From Naasia sp. SYSU D00948 (GTDB taxonomy: Bacteria > Actinomycetota > Actinomycetes > Actinomycetales > Microbacteriaceae), in NCBI RefSeq assembly GCF_017916515.1, contig NZ_JAFMTA010000001.1, positions 1,911,127 to 1,975,126 of the forward strand: a stretch of 64,000 nucleotides of DNA. Reading direction: 5' to 3'. The notes under the pieces are model-generated. The model was given only the letters and a program-made list of their open reading frames with translations, was not told where the DNA came from and searched no databases. Below, in pieces: positions 54,404 through 62,755 of the stretch. Made by a program: the position numbers and the translations under genes. The first letter of the stretch is position 1. Each line of letters opens with the position of its first letter.

Positions 54404-55303
54404 TCACGGAGCCGGCGTCCCGGCGTGCGGCGCGACGAGCGCGAGTTCCACGGCGATCGCCGTGAGCGCGCGGACGATGTCGCTGCCCGCGGGCTGGACC
54501 TGCACGCACACGTGGTCCGCTCCGGCATCGAGGTGAGCCCAGGTCGCAGCAGCGAGCACCGAGGCATCGCCGTGAGCGACGATCGCGTCGATCAGCCGAT
54601 CGCTGCCGTCGCCGGCGATGTCCTCGGCGGTGAAACCGCCGCGCAGCATGGTTCTCGTGTAGTTCTCGAGTCGCAGGTAGTGGCTGAGGAAGGCGCGGGC
54701 GATGCGCCGCGCGGAGTCGGGATCGGGGTCGAGCACGACGGTCTGCTCCGGCGCGATGAGGGCCTGAGGGCCGAGCACCTCTCGCATCTCCCGGGTCTGC
54801 GACGGGATCGTCAGGTACGGGTGAGTGCCGGCGCTGCGTTCTGCGGCCAGCTCGAGCATGCGCGGCCCGAGCGCGGAGAGCACGAGGGCGCCGGCCGGCA
54901 CGCCCTGCTCGTCGAGGACGTCGAGGTAGCGGGCCATGGCCTCGAGAGGACGCTCGCGCTCCAGGATGGCCTCGCGGTGACCGGTCCCGATCCCCAGCAG
55001 GAGGCGTCCGGGGTGCCTCTCCTCGATCCGGTGGTACGAGTCCGCCAGCTCGGCCGCATCCGATCGCCAGATGTTGACGATGCCGGTTGCGACCTGCAGG
55101 CGCGTCGTGGCGTCCAGGAGATCCTCGGCACGTCGCAGGGTGGAGCCCGGTGAAGCCCCAAGCCAGATCGTGCCGTAGCCCAGCTCCTCGACAGCCCTTG
55201 CGAGTGCAGGAGTCGTGTCCTTCACCCCTCGCCAGACGCCGACGGCGCCGAGGCGACTGCTCCACGTGGGGGTTGCGGGATGGTCATCGGTTCGCGGATT
55301 CAC
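54404..55303 (-). CDS. LLM-class F420-dependent oxidoreductase
   Basis: 299 residues of the luciferase-like monooxygenase fold, of the F420-type group: AVEELGYGTIWLGASPG, LQVATGIVNIWRSDA, RHPGRLLLGIGTGH and GADHVCVQVQPAG. Reduces or oxidises an unknown substrate with F420 or FMN. GTG start at 55303 with TAGCCT 6 nt upstream (leaderless). It ends about 70 nt before the DHFR-like start. Confidence 0.85.
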   Translation of the reverse strand: MNPRTDDHPATPTWSSRLGAVGVWRGVKDTTPALARAVEELGYGTIWLGASPGSTLRRAEDLLDATTRLQVATGIVNIWRSDAAELADSYHRIEERHPGRLLLGIGTGHREAILERERPLEAMARYLDVLDEQGVPAGALVLSALGPRMLELAAERSAGTHPYLTIPSQTREMREVLGPQALIAPEQTVVLDPDPDSARRIARAFLSHYLRLENYTRTMLRGGFTAEDIAGDGSDRLIDAIVAHGDASVLAAATWAHLDAGADHVCVQVQPAGSDIVRALTAIAVELALVAPHAGTPAP

Positions 55304-55309
55304 GCAGTC

Positions 55310-55315
55310 AGGCTA
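55310..55315 (-). promoter_or_regulatory. Leaderless -10 box of the LLM gene
   Basis: TAGCCT on the minus strand ends 6 nt before the GTG at 55303. Confidence 0.55.
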
Positions 55316-55402
55316 CGCGGGGAAGGAGCGAACCCGGAGCGATGAGGGTGGAGAGGCGCCGGGGAGGCGAACCCTCGCCTCACGCAATATTCCTAATAAT
55401 CC

Positions 55403-55431
55403 TTGTGATAGGGGTAGACCGCTCCTAGGCT
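55403..55431 (+). promoter_or_regulatory. Promoter of the sugar ABC transporter operon
   Basis: TTGTGA (55403-55408), a 17-bp spacer and TAGGCT (55426-55431). The surrounding 55380-55420 is unusually AT-rich for the window. A ~135-nt leader precedes the start at 55573. Confidence 0.6.
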
Positions 55432-55572
55432 GATTTGCGCAGCCGCGGTTTGTTGTTGGAGTGGACGAAACCCCTCCTTCGGGTGGCGGTCAGTCGGGCG
55501 GTTGCAGGGGCCCAGAGGCGGGTTTCCCAGTTGATGCAACGGTGCTCAGCGCCCGAAAGGACCAGTGATCAC

Positions 55573-56928
55573 ATGCTGAAGAGAAGGGCCTTGCTTGCTG
55601 CAGGTATGACGGCGGCAGTGAGTGCCGCGCTCATGGGCTGCTCACCCGGCGGTGGCGGCGGGGGAGGCGGCGCGAGCGAAGACACGTGCACGAACGAGAT
55701 CAAGGTCGAGGACGTGCCCATCGTCACGTATTGGGCGTGGCACGCTGACAGCCCGGACACCGTGGACGCCTACAACGAAAGCCACGACGACGTGCAGATC
55801 TGCTGGACCAACGCGGGCCAGGGACCGGACCAGTACACCAAGCTCTCCACGTCCCTGCAGTCCGGTTCCGGGGCGCCGGACATCGTCGTGATCGAGTACG
55901 ACTGGCTCAGCAGCTTCATCATCCAGGACGGGCTGGTCAACCTGAGTGAGCACGGCGTCGAGGAGTACAAGGACAACTTCACCGAGGGTGCCTGGCGGGA
56001 CGTGTCGAGCGGGGACAGTGTGTACGGCGTCCCGACCGACCTCGGACCCCTGGGCATGTGGTATCGCGCCGACATCTTCGAGCAGCACGGCATCGCGGTG
56101 CCCACGACGTGGGACGAGTACTCCGCGGCGGCCCAGCAGCTGAGGGACGCCACCGGAGGAGAGACCCTGATCGGGAACTTCGCTCCGAACGGGTCGGGCC
56201 AGCACTACGCGTTCCTCGACCAGGCCGGCGCGGTTCCGTTCGACTTCGACAGCGGGAACCAGGGCGAGATCGGCATCAATGTCAACGACGAGGCCAGCAA
56301 GAAGGTGTTCGAGTACTGGCTCGGCCTGGTGGACCAGGGCCTCGTGGGCACTGACGAGGCCTGGACCCCGGAGTTCAACACCAAACTCGGGACCGGTGGG
56401 TACGCGACCGCCGTGTACCCCGCCTGGTACAACATCCACATCCCCGGGTTCGAGGATGCCGATGCCGACGCCCAATGGCGTGCCGCTCCTGTGCCCCAGT
56501 GGGACGCAGCGAATCCCGTGCATGTCAACTGGGGCGGCAGCGCGCTCGCTGTGACGGCGCAGGCCGACGACCCGGAGCTTGCCACGAGGGTGGCAGCCGA
56601 GCTCTACGAGCCCGAGGACGTCAGGCAGAACGCGGTCGAGGCAGGCGGGCTCTTCCTGGCCTCCCCGGATGTCATCGAGGCCGAATGGTTCCAGAACCTG
56701 GAGTACGAGTTCTACGGCGGTCAGAAGGTCAACCAGGACGTCTTCGTCCCGGCGGCTCTCGGATACGAGGGCGTGACGTACGGTCCGTTCTCGCAGTTCT
56801 ACTACGACGAGCAGCAGCGACTCCTGTCGGAGGCGATCGCGGGCAACCTCGCCCCGTCGGAAGTGGCTGACGAGCTCCAGAAGGTGCTCGAGTCCTACGC
56901 CACCGAGCAGGGTTTCACCCTCAAGTGA
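55573..56928 (+). CDS. Sugar ABC transporter solute-binding lipoprotein
   Basis: 451 residues. Lipoprotein signal MLKRRALLAAGMTAAVSAAL followed by the lipobox MGC at about residues 21-23, then a Gly-rich linker and a family-1 (CUT1) binding-protein fold: IVTYWAWHADSPDTVDAYNE, ARGYDWLSSF-like IEYDWLSSFI, GVPTDLGPLGMWYR. Binds oligosaccharides, probably arabinosides given the GH51 gene downstream. AAAGGA lies about 11 nt upstream of the ATG. An in-frame extension to 55435 would remove the signal peptide from the N-terminus. Confidence 0.92.
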   Translation: MLKRRALLAAGMTAAVSAALMGCSPGGGGGGGGASEDTCTNEIKVEDVPIVTYWAWHADSPDTVDAYNESHDDVQICWTNAGQGPDQYTKLSTSLQSGSGAPDIVVIEYDWLSSFIIQDGLVNLSEHGVEEYKDNFTEGAWRDVSSGDSVYGVPTDLGPLGMWYRADIFEQHGIAVPTTWDEYSAAAQQLRDATGGETLIGNFAPNGSGQHYAFLDQAGAVPFDFDSGNQGEIGINVNDEASKKVFEYWLGLVDQGLVGTDEAWTPEFNTKLGTGGYATAVYPAWYNIHIPGFEDADADAQWRAAPVPQWDAANPVHVNWGGSALAVTAQADDPELATRVAAELYEPEDVRQNAVEAGGLFLASPDVIEAEWFQNLEYEFYGGQKVNQDVFVPAALGYEGVTYGPFSQFYYDEQQRLLSEAIAGNLAPSEVADELQKVLESYATEQGFTLK

Positions 56929-56941
56929 GATAGCGGCCCAT

Positions 56942-56965
56942 GCGGGCGGGTGGGAACCCGCCCGC
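56942..56965 (+). terminator. Hairpin between binding-protein and permease genes
   Basis: GCGGGCGGGT (56942-56951) pairs with ACCCGCCCGC (56956-56965). Such hairpins stabilise the binding-protein mRNA and lower permease expression. Confidence 0.55.
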
Positions 56966-57002
56966 CCGCATCGGTTCGTTCGCGTCGCAAGGAAGTGACA
57001 CA

Positions 57003-57941
57003 ATGACCGCTCAGGTTTCCGCGACCGCCCGCCCGCCCGTTCAGCGGCGGCGAAGCGGCGCAAGTCTCGACCGGAAGCACGCGCGCTTCGGCTGGGTCTT
57101 CCTGGCCCCGTTCGCCGTGGTGTTCCTGGTGTTCCTCGTCCTGCCGCTCGTCTACGCGTTCTGGATGAGCCTCCACACGAACACGCTCGCTCAAGGAGAG
57201 CAGTTCGCCGGCCTCGCCAACTACTTCAGAGCGTTCGCCGACGAGCGCTTCATGACGGGAATGCTGCGGGTCGCCGCCTTCGCCGTCGTCTTCGTGCCGA
57301 TCCAGATCGGGCTGGCTCTGATCTTCGCGCTCGTCCTTGACGACGTCCGAACCCGTTTCGCCCGGTTCTCTCGGCTGCTGATCTTCGCGCCGTACGCCAT
57401 CCCGGGTGTCATCGGGGCTTTGATGTGGGGCTTCCTGTACAGCCCCTCGTTCGGCCCCTTGGTGTCGTTCTTCGACTTTCTCAACCTGCCGGCTCCCGAC
57501 TTGCTGAGCCGCGACACGATCTTCGCGTCGCTGACGAACATCGTCACGTGGCAGTGGACCGGCTACTACATGATCATTTTCTACGCCTCGCTGCAGTCGA
57601 TAGACCCGTCTCTCTACGAGGCGGCCCGGATCGACGGGGCGACGAAGCTGCAGACGGCACTGCAGATCAAGCTGCCGATCATCACGTCATCGATCGTGTT
57701 GACGATCGTGTTCTCACTCATCGGGACGCTGCAGTTCTTCACGGAACCGCAGGTGCTCGCTCCGCTCGCCGGTAACGCGATCGACGCCGCGTACACGCCC
57801 AACCTGTACGCCTACAACCTGGCGTTCTCTTATCAGCAGTTCAACTACGCGTCGGCCATCTCGTTCGCACTGGGCCTGATGGTGTTCCTCGCCTCCATCA
57901 TCTTTCTCGTCGCCACGCGCAAGAAGAGCGGACTCCGCTGA
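57003..57941 (+). CDS. Sugar ABC transporter permease (MalF-like)
   Basis: 312 residues with six TM helices and the EAA loop EAARIDGATKLQTALQIKLP that contacts the ATPase. Carbohydrate-uptake permease type 1. AGGAAG ribosome site before the ATG; the upstream in-frame ATG at 56940 lies in the hairpin. Its stop overlaps the next start (TGATG). Confidence 0.92.
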   Translation: MTAQVSATARPPVQRRRSGASLDRKHARFGWVFLAPFAVVFLVFLVLPLVYAFWMSLHTNTLAQGEQFAGLANYFRAFADERFMTGMLRVAAFAVVFVPIQIGLALIFALVLDDVRTRFARFSRLLIFAPYAIPGVIGALMWGFLYSPSFGPLVSFFDFLNLPAPDLLSRDTIFASLTNIVTWQWTGYYMIIFYASLQSIDPSLYEAARIDGATKLQTALQIKLPIITSSIVLTIVFSLIGTLQFFTEPQVLAPLAGNAIDAAYTPNLYAYNLAFSYQQFNYASAISFALGLMVFLASIIFLVATRKKSGLR

Positions 57942-58864
57942 TGACGACCTCTCCCGCACCCCTCGTCGACGAGGCGATCACCGCCTCGGGCACCCGCAAG
58001 CAGCGGGCCAGGTCGGCGCCACGGCGCAGGCCGGCCATCGGCTCCCATCTCCTTCTCGCGATCGCCGCGCTCTACTTCCTGCTGCCGCTGTGGTGGCTCA
58101 TCGTCGCCGGCACCAAGAGCACGAGCGGCCTCTTCGCGGGAAGGCCCCTGTGGTTCGCCGACGAGTTCGCGCTGTTCGACAACATCGCGCAACTCGCGAC
58201 GTACAACGACGGCATCTACCTGCGCTGGCTCGGGAACTCGTTCCTGTACGCGATCGCAGGCGGCGTCGGCTCCACCGTGCTCGCCGTTCTGGCGGGCTAC
58301 GCCTTCGCGAAGTACCGCTTCCGCGGCAGCGGCCTCAGCTTCATGATCCTGCTGGCGTCGGTGATGGTCCCGCTCACGGCGCTCGTGATTCCGACCTACG
58401 TGCTGTTCAACAACCTCGGCCTCACCAACACGATCTGGGCCGTGATCCTCCCGACGCTCCTGAGCCCGTTCGGGGTGTACCTGATGCGCGTCTATATCCA
58501 GGACGCAATACCCGACGAGCTGCTCGACGCCGCGCGGGTCGACGGCTCCGGCGAGTTCAGGACGTTCGGGACGATCGCGGTGCCGCTCATGCGACCGGCG
58601 ATCGTGACCGTGATGCTGCTCAACATCGTCGGAGGCTGGAACAACTACTTCCTGCCCCTCGCGATGATCTCGGACCAGAGACTGCTCCCCGTGACAGTGG
58701 GTCTCAACTACTGGCAGGTGCAGTCGAACTCGGCCACCGCAGGCAGCATCATCTGGAACCTCGTGACGAGCGGGTCGCTGATCTCCGTCGTGCCGCTCAT
58801 CATCGCGTTCCTGATGCTGCAGAAGTACTGGCAGGGCGGTCTGTCCATGGGCAGCCTCAAGTAG
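57941..58864 (+). CDS. Sugar ABC transporter permease (MalG-like)
   Basis: 307 residues, six TM helices, EAA-type loop LLDAARVDGSGEFRTFGTIA. Partners the preceding permease. No ATPase gene lies in the operon, so a shared MsmK-type ATPase elsewhere is likely, as is usual for CUT1 systems in actinobacteria. Confidence 0.92.
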   Translation: MTTSPAPLVDEAITASGTRKQRARSAPRRRPAIGSHLLLAIAALYFLLPLWWLIVAGTKSTSGLFAGRPLWFADEFALFDNIAQLATYNDGIYLRWLGNSFLYAIAGGVGSTVLAVLAGYAFAKYRFRGSGLSFMILLASVMVPLTALVIPTYVLFNNLGLTNTIWAVILPTLLSPFGVYLMRVYIQDAIPDELLDAARVDGSGEFRTFGTIAVPLMRPAIVTVMLLNIVGGWNNYFLPLAMISDQRLLPVTVGLNYWQVQSNSATAGSIIWNLVTSGSLISVVPLIIAFLMLQKYWQGGLSMGSLK

Positions 58865-58921
58865 CCGGAGACTTTCGGTATCGGTCGTGCCTGACCGGCA
58901 GCTGCTGCCCGCGCCCGCGCC

Positions 58922-58947
58922 GGGCGCCGCGCAGCTGCCCGGCGCCC
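58922..58947 (+). terminator. Weak hairpin before the GH51 gene
   Basis: GGGCGCC (58922-58928) pairs with GGCGCCC (58941-58947). It lies in the 150-nt gap between permease and arabinofuranosidase genes and may attenuate. Confidence 0.35.
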
Positions 58948-59014
58948 CATTCCGCGCCGGGTCGGGGCTCGCGCTGCCCACTCTCGCCACCCCTTCACCC
59001 CCGAAAGGAAGTCC

Positions 59015-60574
59015 ATGTCCTCTGCACACGTGACCGTGAACCCGGCGTTCGTCGTGGGGCCGGTCCGCCGGCGGCTCTTCGGATCGTTCATCGAGCACAT
59101 CGGGCGCGCCGTCTACGGGGGGATCTACGAGCCGGACCACCCGTCCGCCGACGAGGAGGGATTCCGCCAGGACGTGCTCGAGGTCGCGAAGGAGCTCGAC
59201 CTCTGCGGCATCCGCTACCCCGGCGGGAACTTCGTCTCCGGCTACAACTGGGAGGACGGGGTCGGCCCCAAGGAGCAGCGGCCGGTCCGGCGGGAGCTCG
59301 CCTGGCACTCCACCGAGACGAACGAGGTCGGGCTGCACGAGTTCGCGTCCTGGGTGAGCAAGCTCGGCACCGATCTGATGCTCGCGATCAACCTCGGAAC
59401 CCGCGGCACCGCCGAGGCGATGGAGCTCCTCGAGTACACGAACGGCCCTGCCGGCTCCACGCTCGCGGACCGGCGGGTGACGAACGGCGCGGCGGAGCCC
59501 TTCGGCGTCAGGACGTGGTTCCTCGGCAACGAGATGGACGGACGGTGGCAGCTGGGCAACCGCAGCGCCGACGAGTACGGAGCACTGGCGCGGCGCACGG
59601 CGCTGGCGATGCGCCAGTTCGATCCCGACCTCGAGCTCGTGGCCTGCGGCTCGTCGCACTTCCGGATGAAGACGTTCGGCGAGTGGGAGCGGACGGTGCT
59701 GTCCCACACCTACGAGGAGGTGGACTACATCTCCTGCCACGCCTACTACGAGGAGAAGAACGGAGACCTGCGCTCCTTCCTCGCGTCAGCAGCGAACATG
59801 GACGAGTACATCGAGGCCGTGATCGCGACGGCGGACCACGTGAAGGCGCTCAAGCGGAGCACGAAGACGCTCAGCATCTCGTTCGACGAGTGGAACGTCT
59901 GGTACCTGCAGGATGGGCTGCGGAGCGAGGGCTTCTACCGCAGCGAGGACATCCTCGGCTCGGATTGGCCGGTAGGGCCGCGCGTCGCCGAGGACATCTA
60001 CTCGGCGGCGGACGCGGTCGTGGTCGGAAGCCTGCTGATCTCGCTGATCAAGCACGCCGATCGGATCACCTCCGCGTGCCTCTCGATGCTCGTCAACGCC
60101 ATGGCCCCGATCCGGGCGGAGCGAGGGGGGTCCGTCTGGCGTCAGACGACGTTCCATCCCTTCGCCCTCACCTCGAAGTGGGCCCGGGGAACGGCGCTCG
60201 ATGTGCGCGTACGGTGCGACGACTACGACACCGAGGAGTACGGGTCGGTTCCGCTCGTGCACGCGGTCGCGACCTACGACGAGGAGGCCGGAGAGTACGC
60301 GGTCTTCGTCGTGAACCGGAGGATCGACCGCCCACTCGAGCTGAACCTCGACGTCCAGCACGACGGCGCACTCTCGGTCATCGAGGCGATCACCCTCAGC
60401 GACCCGGATCCCTACGCGAAGAACACCGCCGAGGACCCGAACCGGGTGCTGCCGCAGGCGAACGATTCGGCCCAGGTGGTGGACGGAGGCGTCACCGTCA
60501 CCCTCCCCCCGGTGTCCTGGACCGTGATCCGCCTCGCCGGCGACGCGCAGCAGCCGGAAGCCCGCCGGTCCTGA
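59015..60574 (+). CDS. abfA: Alpha-L-arabinofuranosidase (GH51)
   Basis: 519 residues, GH51. The acid/base E173 is in FLGNEMDGRW and the nucleophile E292 in SFDEWNVWY, at positions matching characterised GH51 enzymes. Start of the barrel: GSFIEHIGRAVYGGIYEP. No signal peptide: it cleaves imported arabino-oligosaccharides to release arabinose. AAGGAAG ribosome site. The transporter upstream is its likely supplier. Confidence 0.94.
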   Translation: MSSAHVTVNPAFVVGPVRRRLFGSFIEHIGRAVYGGIYEPDHPSADEEGFRQDVLEVAKELDLCGIRYPGGNFVSGYNWEDGVGPKEQRPVRRELAWHSTETNEVGLHEFASWVSKLGTDLMLAINLGTRGTAEAMELLEYTNGPAGSTLADRRVTNGAAEPFGVRTWFLGNEMDGRWQLGNRSADEYGALARRTALAMRQFDPDLELVACGSSHFRMKTFGEWERTVLSHTYEEVDYISCHAYYEEKNGDLRSFLASAANMDEYIEAVIATADHVKALKRSTKTLSISFDEWNVWYLQDGLRSEGFYRSEDILGSDWPVGPRVAEDIYSAADAVVVGSLLISLIKHADRITSACLSMLVNAMAPIRAERGGSVWRQTTFHPFALTSKWARGTALDVRVRCDDYDTEEYGSVPLVHAVATYDEEAGEYAVFVVNRRIDRPLELNLDVQHDGALSVIEAITLSDPDPYAKNTAEDPNRVLPQANDSAQVVDGGVTVTLPPVSWTVIRLAGDAQQPEARRS

Positions 60575-60600
60575 GGCCGGACGACGACAGGAGCACAGCG

Positions 60601-60687
60601 ATGACCGACGACAGAGGCGATTTCCTCCGAGCCAGGGAGATCTGTTCACCGGCGGTCTCGACCTCTACGGGGACTCGCGTCAGCTGT
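60601..60687 (+). pseudogene. Possible N-terminal remnant of a gene after abfA
   Basis: ATG 60601 has an excellent AGGAG site (60589-60593) 7 nt upstream, in the manner of the next gene of the operon, and opens MTDDRGDFLRAREI. Just after, another frame reads FTGGLDLYGDSRQLLSKGG. Both then run into the antisense of the GntR gene. This looks like a gene start with a frameshift, cut short by a deletion. Parent unidentified. Confidence 0.35.
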
Positions 60688-61381
60688 TGTCGAAGGGAGG
60701 CTCGCCCCCACGGAGGTCGCTGTCGGACTCGCGGAGGGCGTATCGCATGGCCGCCTCCGCCTCTTCGGGATCCCCGGCGATGACGGCCTCGAGGACCCGG
60801 CGATGATCGGGAACAGGATCCATCCACGGCGCTCCCGGGTGGTGCTGGATCCGGTTCCTCGCGTCGAGGGCATGCGCCACGACGACATCCAGCCTGATCA
60901 TGAGCTCGTTGTGAGTCGCCCGCAGGAGCTGCAGGTGGAAGTCGCGATCGGCCGCCTCCAGCCGTCGCACGTCCTGGCCGGCCGACGCGAACTCCGCGAA
61001 CGCGCGTTCGAGCTGGGCGATATCGCTGTCATCGCGGTACTGGGCAGCGAGCCGGGCCGACGCGGGCTCGATCACGTCCCGCAGCTGCGAGAGGTCGGAG
61101 AGCAAGCGGTCATCATCGCGCCGCGTGGCGCGACGCCACATGATCACGTCTCCGTCGAGGAGCTTCCAGTCGTCGCGACTCCTCACGAACGTGCCGCGTT
61201 TCGGCCAGGAGTCGATCAGGCCCTTCTCGCGTATGACGCGCAGCGCCTCGCGGATGGCGGTCTTGCTGGCTCCCATCACCGGCTCGAGGGCGTCCACATC
61301 GATGCGCGTGCCCGGAGGCCAGTCGCCCCGCACGATGCGCAGGCCGAGCTCCTCGACGAGCTCGGCGTGAAGGTCGGCCAT
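60680..61381 (-). CDS. GntR-family (FadR/FCD type) regulator
   Basis: 233 residues. N-terminal winged helix (GTRIDVDALEPVMGASKTAI then REALRVIREKGL), C-terminal FCD ligand domain with metal-binding positions (DFHLQLLRATHNELM, HRRVLEAVIAGDPEEAE). Divergent from the enolase-family gene and likely its regulator, perhaps also of the transporter. TAGGGT (61390-61395) lies 8 nt before the ATG. Confidence 0.9.
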   Translation of the reverse strand: MADLHAELVEELGLRIVRGDWPPGTRIDVDALEPVMGASKTAIREALRVIREKGLIDSWPKRGTFVRSRDDWKLLDGDVIMWRRATRRDDDRLLSDLSQLRDVIEPASARLAAQYRDDSDIAQLERAFAEFASAGQDVRRLEAADRDFHLQLLRATHNELMIRLDVVVAHALDARNRIQHHPGAPWMDPVPDHRRVLEAVIAGDPEEAEAAMRYALRESDSDLRGGEPPFDNS

Positions 61382-61389
61382 GTCAGTGG

Positions 61390-61395
61390 ACCCTA
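61390..61395 (-). promoter_or_regulatory. Near-leaderless -10 box of the GntR gene
   Basis: TAGGGT on the minus strand ends 8 nt before the ATG at 61381. The 61382-61533 divergent region should also hold the GntR operator, but I see no convincing dyad. Confidence 0.4.
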
Positions 61396-61533
61396 GTGCT
61401 CACGTGCGCCGAGCAGGACTTCTCGTGGATCGTTCTTTGTCCATTCTCGATGTTAATCCGGAAAGCGCTCGCTGCAGGCGTGCGATGCGCCGCATACAAG
61501 AAAGCGACCCACGATGACGGAACTACCACTGCG

Positions 61534-62721
61534 ATGAGAATCACCGCACTAGAGACGGTCGTCGTCGATTTCTATCGCACGAATCTCGTCTTCCTCATCC
61601 TGAACACCGACGAGGGCCTGACCGGGGTGGCGGAGGCGACGCTCGAAGGCCAGGAGCACGCGGTGCGCGGCGCCATCGCGGTGCTCGCCGAGGCCGTACG
61701 GGGGAAGGATCCGCTGCGGATCTCGCAGACGATCTACGAGGCGAACCGGGACGCCTACTGGCGAGGCGGCCCCGTCACCATGACCGCCCTCAGTGCCCTC
61801 GAGATGGCCATGTGGGACGTGTCGTCCCGGGCGCTGGAGGTGCCGGTGCATCGCATGCTGGGCGGACAGGTCCGCGACCGGGTCCGTGCCTACGCCAACG
61901 GGTGGTTCTCGGGAGCCAGGACCCCAGAGGACTTCGCGGCAGCCGCCGTCGCTACCGTCGAGCAGGGGTTCCGGGGACTGAAGTGGGACCCGTTCGAGGC
62001 GGCGGATCTGCAAGTGACGCCGCGGGACCTGCGACGGCTGCTCGAGCCGGTCGCCGCGGTCCGCGAGGCGGTCGGCGACGACATCGAGCTCTTCATCGAA
62101 GGCCACGGCCGCTTCGACGTGCCGACGGCGATCCGGGTGGCGCGGGAGCTCGAGCGGTTCCAGCCGGTGTTCTTCGAGGAGCCGAGCCCGCCGGAAGGGA
62201 TCGACGCGCTCATCGAGATCCGCTCCAAGTCGCCGGTCGCGATCGCCGCAGGAGAGCGGTGGTTCGGCCGTCACGCGTTCGTGCCGGTCCTCGCCCGGAA
62301 CGCCGTCGACTTCGTCCAGCCCGACATCACCCACTCCGGCGGCTTCCTCGAGCTGAGCTTCATCTCCACCCTCGCGGCAGCCCACTACGTGCCCTTCGCG
62401 CCGCACAACCCGAGCGGCCCGCTCAGCACCGCGGCCACCCTCCAGCTCGCCGCTGCCCTCCCCAACTTCCGATACCTCGAGATCATGGCCGTCGACGTGC
62501 CGTGGCGCAGCGACATCTCCGACGAGGCGCTCGTGCTCACCCCGGACGGCGACGTCATGATCCCGAGCGGAGCGGGGCTGGGCATCGAGCTGGACTTCGA
62601 TGCCATCGCCGAGCACCCCTATTCGCCGCACCCCATGCGGCTGTTCAGCGACACCGTGGCGGACATCCGCCCGCCCGACGCCCGCTCCTACTTCAATTTG
62701 GTCCCGGCGACCGTGCCGTGA
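61534..62721 (+). CDS. Enolase-superfamily sugar-acid dehydratase (mandelate racemase family)
   Basis: 395 residues. An N-terminal capping domain, then a modified TIM barrel with candidate metal ligands in FIEGHGRF, FFEEPSPPE and AAGERWFGR, and a catalytic His in FAPHNPSGPLS. This pattern is like D-galactonate dehydratase and relatives. Exact acid-sugar substrate unknown: galactonate, arabinonate or similar. ATG 61534 chosen as start of MRITALETVVVD; a longer frame to 61396 lacks support. Divergent from the GntR regulator. Confidence 0.85.
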   Translation: MRITALETVVVDFYRTNLVFLILNTDEGLTGVAEATLEGQEHAVRGAIAVLAEAVRGKDPLRISQTIYEANRDAYWRGGPVTMTALSALEMAMWDVSSRALEVPVHRMLGGQVRDRVRAYANGWFSGARTPEDFAAAAVATVEQGFRGLKWDPFEAADLQVTPRDLRRLLEPVAAVREAVGDDIELFIEGHGRFDVPTAIRVARELERFQPVFFEEPSPPEGIDALIEIRSKSPVAIAAGERWFGRHAFVPVLARNAVDFVQPDITHSGGFLELSFISTLAAAHYVPFAPHNPSGPLSTAATLQLAAALPNFRYLEIMAVDVPWRSDISDEALVLTPDGDVMIPSGAGLGIELDFDAIAEHPYSPHPMRLFSDTVADIRPPDARSYFNLVPATVP

Positions 62722-62755
62722 CGGGTGGTGCGACGCGCGGAGTCCGGCCACACCG

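Noticed and set aside
55435-55572. Upstream extension of the sugar-binding protein
   Set aside because: It would bury the lipoprotein signal peptide 46 residues inside the chain.
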